Below, in pieces: positions 48,871-54,962 of a DNA stretch of 54,962 bases. Positions within the stretch are counted from its first letter, which is position 1; each line of letters begins with the position of its first letter. Source of the stretch: Burkholderiales bacterium (lineage in GTDB: Bacteria > Pseudomonadota > Gammaproteobacteria > Burkholderiales > Burkholderiaceae_C); the NCBI GenBank assembly GCA_019509985.1, contig JAEKLF010000142.1, forward strand, positions 1-54,962, read 5' to 3'. Under the pieces are notes generated by a model. That model worked only from the letters and a program-made list of their open reading frames with translations. It searched no databases and was not told where the DNA came from. The position numbers were made by a program, and so were the translations under genes.

Positions 48871-51800
48871 TTGCCAACGACAACCAACCGATCCACAAGT
48901 ACTTGCGCGAGACCCTCGCACAGGTGCTCGACAGCGACCTCGCGCGCGCCGGAGATGACCTTCCGCTGGTGGAGTTGGGGCTCGATTCCGTGCCCTGCGC
49001 GGCCTGGGTCCGCCTGATCGCACAGCAGTACGGCGTGGCGCTCAGCGTGGCCGAGGTGTGCGAATGCGGCACCTTGCGCGCGGTGGGCCAGCGCGTCAAC
49101 GCGGCGCTGGCCTCGCGAGCGACGGCGGGGGAAGGGCGTGCGGCCGACGAGGTGCTGGCCTGCGTGCGGCACAGCCTCGCCGTCGAACTCGACCGGCCGG
49201 AAGCCGACCTGGAAGACGACACGCCGTTCCTCGAACTGGGGCTGGATTCGATCACCGGCGTCACCTGGACGCGCAAGCTCAACACGCACTTCAAGCTCTC
49301 GCTGTCGGTGGCCAAGGTGTACAGCCACCCGACGCTGAGGGCGCTGGCTGCCCACATCGCGGTATCGACCGCGAAGCTCATCCCGGGGGTCGCCGGGCAG
49401 GAGCCGAATGGCAAGGCGCCGGTTCATGCGGGGAAGGCCGAGGCGGCGCCCGCACCTGCACCCGCGCAGCCCGGGGACGCCGTGCCGGGCGATGCGGTGG
49501 CACCGGTGGCTGCCGTGTTGCGCCGCCTGTTGGCGCAGGAGCTGGATGCCGACGAGCGCGGCATCGACGATGCCATGCCGTTCCTGGAGCTGGGTCTGGA
49601 CTCGATCACTGGCGTCACCTGGATGCGCAAGATCAACACCCGCTTCGGCCTGGCGTTGTCGGTCGCCAAGGTCTACAGCCATTCGACCATCGCCGGGCTG
49701 GCGGCGTTCATCGTGCAGCAGGGCGTGAGTGCCGGCCCGCCGGAGGCGACGCAGCGGCCTGCCGCCGCACCAGGCGCGCGGGCTGCACCCGCATCCCCGG
49801 CATCGCAAGCCGGGCCGCCTGCGCTGCAAGCGGCACCAGGGCCGGCCTTGTTCGCGCAGGCGCCGCCCGTGCCGGCCGGCATCGCGGTGATCGGCATGTC
49901 AGGCCAGTTCCCGATGGCCGACGACCTGGAAGCGTTCTGGCAGAACATCCTCCAGCGCAAGGACTGCGTCAGCGAGGTGCCGGCATCGCGCTGGCGCATC
50001 GACCGGCATTTCCAGTCCGGCGCGCCGCGGCCCGGCAAGTCGTACAGCAAGTGGATGGGCGTGCTCGATCGCGCGGCCGAGTTCGACCCGCTGTTCTTCA
50101 ACATCTCGCCGGCCGAGGCGCAGTTCATGGACCCGCAGCAGCGCCTGGTGCTGCAGCAGAGTTGGCATTGCATCGAGGATGCCGGCGGCGACCCCGATCG
50201 CCTGGCCGGCACCGCCTGCGGCGTCTTCCTCGGCTGCTCGTCCAACGGCTACGGTGAGCAGGTCGACGAGCGCGACTGGAACGCGCACCAGAACCTGGGC
50301 AGCAACAGTGCCATCCTGGCCAGCCGCATCGCCTACTTCCTGAACCTGCGCGGGCCCTGCCTGTCGATCGACACCTCGTGCTCGTCCTCGCTGGTGGCCA
50401 TCGCCAGCGCCTGCGACAGCCTCTTGCTGGGCGAGAGCGAGGTCGCGCTGGCCGGCGGCGTGTGGGTGATCCCCGGACCGGGCGTGCACGTTGCGATGAG
50501 CCAGCTCAACGCACTGTCGCCCGATGGTCGCTGTCGCGCCTTCGACGACCGCGCCAACGGCTTCGTACCGGCCGAGGGTGTGGGCTTCCTGATGCTGAAG
50601 CGGCTGTCCGATGCGCAACGCGACGGCGACCGCATCCATGCAGTCATCGCCGGCTGGGGCGTCAACCAGGACGGCAAGTCCAACGGCATTACCGCGCCGA
50701 ACGGCGACGCCCAGGCGGCGCTGCAGGAGCGGGTGTACCGGCGTTTCGGCATCGACCTCGCGGACATCGACCTGGTGGAGGCGCACGGCACCGGCACCTC
50801 GCTGGGCGACCCGGTGGAGGTGGATGCACTCACCGCGAGCTTCCGGCGTTTCACGCCGCGGGTGGGCGACTGCGCGCTCGGCTCGGTCAAGAGCAACATC
50901 GGGCACACCGCCAGCGCCGCCGGCGTGGCCAGCGCGCTGAAGGTGATCCTCGCGCTGAAGCACCGGGTCCTGCCGCCCACCGCGCTGTTCGAGCGGATGA
51001 ACCCGCACATCGACCTGTCTTCGACGCCGTTCCGGGTGCAGGCCGGGCCGGCGCCCTGGGCCGGCCGGGGCCGGCCCCGCATGGGGGTGGTCAACTCCTT
51101 CGGCTACAGCGGCACCAATGCGCACCTGGTGATCGCCGAGGCGCCGCTGCAGCCGCCGATGCAGGCCCCGCAGGGCGAGTGTCTGGTGGTGTTGTCGGCG
51201 CGCACTGCCGCGCAGTTGAAGGAGCAGGCGCAGCGCTTGTCGGCGCACCTCGAACGCCATGCGGACGTCGCCCTCGGCGACCTGGCCCACACCCTGTTGC
51301 ACGGACGCAAGCACTGGCGCCATCGCCTGGCGGTCGTCGCGGGCGACCTGGCGCAGCTGCAGCGTTCGCTGCGCGCGTGGCTGGACCAGGGCAGCGACCC
51401 GGCCGTGTGCCAGGGCGAGGCCCAGCCGGGCCAAAGCGGCGCTGCCGTCGAGACGCCGGGGCTGTCCGAGGCCGCGCAGCAGTACGTGCGCGGCGCTTCC
51501 CTGCGTTGGGAGGCGCTGTTCCCCCACGGCCGGCAGCGGCTGCTGAGCCTGCCGGGCTATCCGTTCTCGCGCGAGCGGCATTGGCTGCCCTTGCATCCGC
51601 TGCTGCACCGCGACGAATCCACTGCGTCGCAGGCGCGGTTCAGCGCAACCTTCGATGGCACGGAAAGCTTCCTGGACCACCATCGCGTGCAGGGCGAGAA
51701 GGTGCTGCCCGGCGCCGCCTATCTCGAGATGGCGCGCGAGGCGGTGGCCCGTGTTCACGGTGAGGAAGCGGTGGCCCGCATGCAGCTGCAGGACCTGGTC

Positions 51801-54800
51801 TGGCTGCGGCCAGCCACCTGCCGTGCGGGCCTGGAGCTGGCGGCCACACTGACGCCCCAGGCCGAGGGGCTGCTGGGCTTCGAGGTCACGGCCCAGGGCG
51901 GGGAGGGGCAGCCCTTGCTGCTGTGCCAGGCCCGCGTCCGGCTCGACGCCGGGGTGATGCCCCGGCCGGTCGACCTGCAGGCATTGCGCGAGCGCTGCCG
52001 CGAGCCGCTGATGCCAGCCGAGGATTTCTATGCGCTGTACGCCGCGGCCGGCATGGCGTACGGCCCGGCGCACCGCAGCGTCGTGCGCCTGCTCCAGGGC
52101 CGCGGGGCGCAGGGCCAGCCCGAGGTGCTGGCGGAGATTGCGCTGCCGGCGACTGTGCAGGGGCATCGCCACGGCCTTCATCCCAGCCTCGTCGACGGCG
52201 CACTGCAGGCCACCGTGTGCCTGGGATGGACCGCGCAGTCGCCGGCGGCATCGCAGCCGGCGCTGCCCTTCGCCCTCGGCGGGCTGCAAGTGCTCGGTGC
52301 GACGCCGTCACGCGTGTACGCCTGGATCCGGCCTTCGACGGCCGGTCGTGTCTCCGGGGCGGTGCACAAGCTCGACATCAGCCTGTGCGATGAGCAGGGC
52401 CGGCTGTGCGCCGAACTGAGCGGCCTCAGCGTGCGCGCCCTCGCGCGTGGCGAGCAGCCTGCGACCGGGCCCACGCCGGTGTCGCGGGCCGCCGTGCCTG
52501 TGGCCGCTGCGCCGCAAGTGGCCACGGCTTCGGGGGCACCGCGCCCGGCGCAAGTCGGCGACCGCGCCTTGCACTACTTCCGGCAGCAATTGGCGGTGGC
52601 GCTGAAGCTGTCGGTCGGCGAACTCGACGTCGATGCGCCGATGGAGCGCTACGGCATGGATTCCATCATGGCGATGGAACTCACCCGGCACCTGGAGGAG
52701 AGCTTCGGCCCGCTGCCCAAGACCCTGTTCTTCGAGGTGCAGACCCCGCGTGCCCTGGCCGAGTATTTCGTCGCCGAGCATCCGCAAGTCCTGCAGCAAC
52801 TGCTCGGCGAGGGCGTGCCGGTGGAGCCGCCGGCGCTGCCCGCTGGGCCTGTGGAATGGCCCGACACCTCGGTGCCGGCGCCGCAGGCCGCATGGACGAG
52901 TCCGGCGCCTGCTGGCCATGCCGACATTGCCGTGGTCGGCATCGGCGGGCGCTATCCGCAGGCGCCCACGCTGCAGCAGTTCTGGGAGAACCTGCGCTCG
53001 GGACGCGATTGCATCACCGAGGTGCCGGCCGAGCGCTGGGACCACGGCCTGTACTTCGACCCCGACAAGGGCGCTGCCGGCAAGAGCTATTGCAAGTGGG
53101 GCGGCTTCATCGAGGGCGTGGACGAGTTCGATCCCTTGTTCTTCAACATCTCCCCGCGCGAGGCCGAGTATCTCGACCCGCAGGAGCGCCTGTTCCTGCA
53201 ATGCGTGCACGAGACGCTGGAGGACGCGGGCTACACCGGCGAGTCGCTCGGACGCCAGAGCCGGCAGGCCGGCGCGTCGCAGCTGCACCGGGTGGGCGTG
53301 TTCGTCGGCGTGATGTACGAGGAGTACCAGCTCTACGGCGCACAGGCCCAGGCGCGCGGCCAGGCGGTGGCGCTGGCCGGCAGCCCCTCGTCGATCGCGA
53401 ATCGCATCTCCTACTTCTTCAACTTCCACGGCCCTTCGATGGCGGTGGACACGATGTGCTCGTCGTCGCTCACGTCCATCCACCTGGCCTGCATGGCGAT
53501 CCGCAGCGGCCAGTGCGACGCGGCGATCGCCGGCGGCGTGAACGTCACCGTGCATCCCAACAAGTACCTGATGCTGAGCCAGGGGCGCTTCGCCTCCAGC
53601 CTCGGGCGCTGCGGCAGCTTCGGCGCCGGCGGCGACGGATACGTGCCCGGCGAGGGCGTGGGCGCGCTGCTGCTCAAGCCCCGGGAGCGTGCACTGGCCG
53701 ACGGCGACCACATCCTTGGCGTGATCCGCGGCAGCGCGCTCAACCATGGCGGCAAGACCAACGGCGTGTCCGTGCCCAGCCTCGTGGCACAGGGCCAGGT
53801 GATCGCGGCCGCGCTGCGCGAGGCGGGCGTGTCGCCTGCGGAACTGAGCTACATCGAAGCGCACGGCACCGGCACCTCGCTGGGCGATCCGATCGAGATC
53901 GCCGGCCTGATGAAGGTTTTCCAGCCCGCGGGCGCCGGCCAGCCGGCGCAACGCTGCGCCATCGGCTCGGTGAAGTCCAGCATCGGCCACTGCGAAAGCG
54001 CCGCCGGCGTCGCGGGGGTGACGAAGGTGCTGCTGCAAATGCAGCACCGCCAGCTCGTGCCCAGCCTGCATTCGCAGACCCTGAACCCCCACATCGACTT
54101 CGACCGCACGCCGTTCGCCGTGCAGCAGCAGTTGCAGCCCTGGGAGCCGCCGGTGCGCATCGGTGAGGACGGCCAGCCCGTGGCGTGCCGCCGCATCGCC
54201 GGCGTGTCCAGCTTCGGAGCGGGCGGCTCGAACGCCCACGTCATCATCGAAGAGCATGTGGAGGATCCGTCGGAGGCCGGGCGCCGTGCGCGCTGGCAGG
54301 GCCGGCCGGCGGCCATCGTGCTGTCGGCACAGGACGCGCGGGCCCTGGTCGAGCGTGCCCGGCGCCTGCTGGCGCGGCTTCCGGATCTGCCCGGGGACGC
54401 GCTGCACGACCTGGCCTTCACCTTGCAGGTGGGCCGCGACGCGATGAAGGAACGGCTCGCGTTCGTGGTCGGATCGCTGCAGGAACTCGCCGCCCGCCTG
54501 CAGGCCTTCGTCGACGAGCCCCAGCGGATCCAGGGCATCGCCGCCGCCTGGCGCGGCACGGCCGAGGCCGGCCACGAGGCGTGGTCGGCCTTTGCCGGCG
54601 ACGAGGAACTGCAGGAAGCGGTGCACAAGTGGCTGCAGCGCGGCAAGTACGAGAAGCTGCTGAACCTGTGGGTGCAGGGCCTGCGCGTCGACTGGCTGCA
54701 GCTCTACGGCCCGGACGCGGGCATGCGGCGGCTGAGCCTGCCCGGCTATCCGTTCGCGAAGGAGCGTTGCTGGTTCGAGGCCGCAACGGCCGGCGCTCCG

Positions 54801-54962
54801 TCGACGGCCGCCGCGGCCGTGCTGCACCCGCTGCTGCATCGCAACGACTCCACCGCCTTCGAGTTGCGGTTCAGCAGCACCTTCGATGGCTCGGAGCCGT
54901 TCCTGCGCGATCACGTGGTCAACGGGCAGCGCGTGCTGCCCGGCGTCGCGCACCTCGAGATG
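48858..54962 (+). CDS. Trans-AT PKS gene C, incomplete at the right edge (ACP-ACP-ACP, modules 13 and 14)
   Basis: An open frame of 2,035 codons with no stop before the window ends. Order: three ACPs with serines at residues 44, 131 and 249; KS (about 342-760, Cys508); DH (about 913-1194); ACP (about 1235-1312); KS (about 1356-1800, Cys1534); and the first third of a DH ending at GVAHLEM. No AT domain. The protein begins with carrier domains, so it must receive the chain from the module 12 KS at the end of gene B, a split-module junction. The start ATG 48858 has a ribosome site 5 nt upstream and overlaps gene B. All KS active-site Cys/His/His sets are intact. Confidence 0.95.
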   Translation, partial: MSSLIANDNQPIHKYLRETLAQVLDSDLARAGDDLPLVELGLDSVPCAAWVRLIAQQYGVALSVAEVCECGTLRAVGQRVNAALASRATAGEGRAADEVLACVRHSLAVELDRPEADLEDDTPFLELGLDSITGVTWTRKLNTHFKLSLSVAKVYSHPTLRALAAHIAVSTAKLIPGVAGQEPNGKAPVHAGKAEAAPAPAPAQPGDAVPGDAVAPVAAVLRRLLAQELDADERGIDDAMPFLELGLDSITGVTWMRKINTRFGLALSVAKVYSHSTIAGLAAFIVQQGVSAGPPEATQRPAAAPGARAAPASPASQAGPPALQAAPGPALFAQAPPVPAGIAVIGMSGQFPMADDLEAFWQNILQRKDCVSEVPASRWRIDRHFQSGAPRPGKSYSKWMGVLDRAAEFDPLFFNISPAEAQFMDPQQRLVLQQSWHCIEDAGGDPDRLAGTACGVFLGCSSNGYGEQVDERDWNAHQNLGSNSAILASRIAYFLNLRGPCLSIDTSCSSSLVAIASACDSLLLGESEVALAGGVWVIPGPGVHVAMSQLNALSPDGRCRAFDDRANGFVPAEGVGFLMLKRLSDAQRDGDRIHAVIAGWGVNQDGKSNGITAPNGDAQAALQERVYRRFGIDLADIDLVEAHGTGTSLGDPVEVDALTASFRRFTPRVGDCALGSVKSNIGHTASAAGVASALKVILALKHRVLPPTALFERMNPHIDLSSTPFRVQAGPAPWAGRGRPRMGVVNSFGYSGTNAHLVIAEAPLQPPMQAPQGECLVVLSARTAAQLKEQAQRLSAHLERHADVALGDLAHTLLHGRKHWRHRLAVVAGDLAQLQRSLRAWLDQGSDPAVCQGEAQPGQSGAAVETPGLSEAAQQYVRGASLRWEALFPHGRQRLLSLPGYPFSRERHWLPLHPLLHRDESTASQARFSATFDGTESFLDHHRVQGEKVLPGAAYLEMAREAVARVHGEEAVARMQLQDLVWLRPATCRAGLELAATLTPQAEGLLGFEVTAQGGEGQPLLLCQARVRLDAGVMPRPVDLQALRERCREPLMPAEDFYALYAAAGMAYGPAHRSVVRLLQGRGAQGQPEVLAEIALPATVQGHRHGLHPSLVDGALQATVCLGWTAQSPAASQPALPFALGGLQVLGATPSRVYAWIRPSTAGRVSGAVHKLDISLCDEQGRLCAELSGLSVRALARGEQPATGPTPVSRAAVPVAAAPQVATASGAPRPAQVGDRALHYFRQQLAVALKLSVGELDVDAPMERYGMDSIMAMELTRHLEESFGPLPKTLFFEVQTPRALAEYFVAEHPQVLQQLLGEGVPVEPPALPAGPVEWPDTSVPAPQAAWTSPAPAGHADIAVVGIGGRYPQAPTLQQFWENLRSGRDCITEVPAERWDHGLYFDPDKGAAGKSYCKWGGFIEGVDEFDPLFFNISPREAEYLDPQERLFLQCVHETLEDAGYTGESLGRQSRQAGASQLHRVGVFVGVMYEEYQLYGAQAQARGQAVALAGSPSSIANRISYFFNFHGPSMAVDTMCSSSLTSIHLACMAIRSGQCDAAIAGGVNVTVHPNKYLMLSQGRFASSLGRCGSFGAGGDGYVPGEGVGALLLKPRERALADGDHILGVIRGSALNHGGKTNGVSVPSLVAQGQVIAAALREAGVSPAELSYIEAHGTGTSLGDPIEIAGLMKVFQPAGAGQPAQRCAIGSVKSSIGHCESAAGVAGVTKVLLQMQHRQLVPSLHSQTLNPHIDFDRTPFAVQQQLQPWEPPVRIGEDGQPVACRRIAGVSSFGAGGSNAHVIIEEHVEDPSEAGRRARWQGRPAAIVLSAQDARALVERARRLLARLPDLPGDALHDLAFTLQVGRDAMKERLAFVVGSLQELAARLQAFVDEPQRIQGIAAAWRGTAEAGHEAWSAFAGDEELQEAVHKWLQRGKYEKLLNLWVQGLRVDWLQLYGPDAGMRRLSLPGYPFAKERCWFEAATAGAPSTAAAAVLHPLLHRNDSTAFELRFSSTFDGSEPFLRDHVVNGQRVLPGVAHLEM
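48900..49730 (+). other. Triplet of beta-branching-type ACPs completing module 12
   Basis: Three ACPs in a row, with serines at codons 48987, 49248 and 49602. Each has a tryptophan six residues after the serine: GLDSVPCAAW, GLDSITGVTW and GLDSITGVTW. The second and third also have the R.[LI]N and AKVYSH pattern. A tryptophan at this position is the known marker of ACPs recognised by HMG-synthase beta-branching cassettes. The second and third are close duplicates; the first is divergent. The cassette itself is not in the window. Confidence 0.82.
49881..52795 (+). other. Module 13: KS-DH-ACP
   Basis: KS with DTSCSSS (Cys codon 50379), EAHGTGT and KSNIGHTASAAG; position and sequence fit a KS that takes a beta-branched chain, which is an inference. 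DH about 51594-52440: HRVQGEKVLP and HPSLVDGALQ, both motifs intact. ACP about 52560-52790 with RYGMDSIMAMEL. A dehydratase without a ketoreductase implies that a reductase acts in trans or from a neighbouring module. Confidence 0.88.
52923..54962 (+). other. Module 14: KS-DH... (cut by the window end)
   Basis: KS 52923-54255 with DTMCSSS (Cys codon 53457), EAHGTGT, and KSSIGHCESAAG, where serine replaces the usual Asn of KSNIGH. The post-KS linker ends in PGYPFAKERCW. A DH begins at about 54825 with HVVNGQRVLP; its acidic second motif is beyond the window. Further domains of this module are not visible. Confidence 0.88.

Overview
This is a very GC-rich window dominated by one giant modular assembly line: a trans-acyltransferase (trans-AT) polyketide synthase / non-ribosomal peptide synthetase (PKS/NRPS) hybrid. 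Twelve ketosynthase (KS) domains, two condensation (C) and two adenylation (A) domains are visible. No acyltransferase follows any KS, so malonyl units must be supplied in trans. The transposon remnants, the small flanking genes and the PKS architecture suggest a beta-proteobacterium, probably Burkholderiales. This is an inference; no 16S or housekeeping gene is present.

Left border (1-2662). An IS5-family transposase start runs off the left edge and is followed by a truncated integrase-type transposase fragment. Two minus-strand genes form a small operon: a 4'-phosphopantetheinyl transferase (GTG start at 1997) and a YkgJ-type cysteine-cluster protein. A lower-GC divergent intergenic region (1998-2662) separates them from the PKS genes. 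It holds a candidate promoter and a pair of 12-bp inverted repeats.

Assembly line (2663-54962, all plus strand). Gene A (2663-27107): GNAT-ACP loader; M1 KS-DH-KR-ACP-ACP; M2 KS-KR-cMT-ACP; M3 KS-DH-KR-(Pro-Gln repeat)-ACP-ACP; M4 KS-KR-ACP; M5 KS0-DH-like-ACP; M6 KS-ACP. Gene B (27110-48870): M7 C-A(Gly-like)-PCP; M8 KS-DH-KR-cMT-ACP-ACP; M9 KS-ACP; M10 C-A(Gly)-PCP; M11 KS-KR-ACP; M12 KS-methyltransferase-alpha/beta-hydrolase. Gene C (48858 to the window end, incomplete): three tandem beta-branching-type ACPs that complete M12; M13 KS-DH-ACP; M14 KS-DH... Genes A and B are 2 bp apart and B overlaps C by 13 bp, so the three are probably one transcript. The phosphopantetheinyl transferase would activate all carrier domains.

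Expected chemistry (inference). An acetyl-type starter from the GNAT loader is extended with two enoyl units flanking an alpha-methyl beta-hydroxy unit, then a dehydrating or isomerising M4/M5 bimodule. Two glycines are inserted, each preceded by a bare KS-ACP module and followed by an aminoacyl-type KS. A probable beta-branch comes next. No release domain, HMG-synthase cassette, AT or ER lies in the window, so these should be further downstream. I cannot assign a known product.

Three places in the assembly line are shorter than their internal paralogues: the M2 methyltransferase (77 nt), the M7 adenylation domain (204 nt, in frame) and the M10 condensation domain (85 nt). The first and third break the reading frame, splitting genes A and B into two frames each. 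Adding back these lengths gives whole-codon genes, so the losses are either assembly/sequencing errors or real disabling deletions. The most unusual architecture is the methyltransferase plus alpha/beta-hydrolase pair that ends gene B where an ACP would be expected, directly before the beta-branching ACP triplet of gene C.
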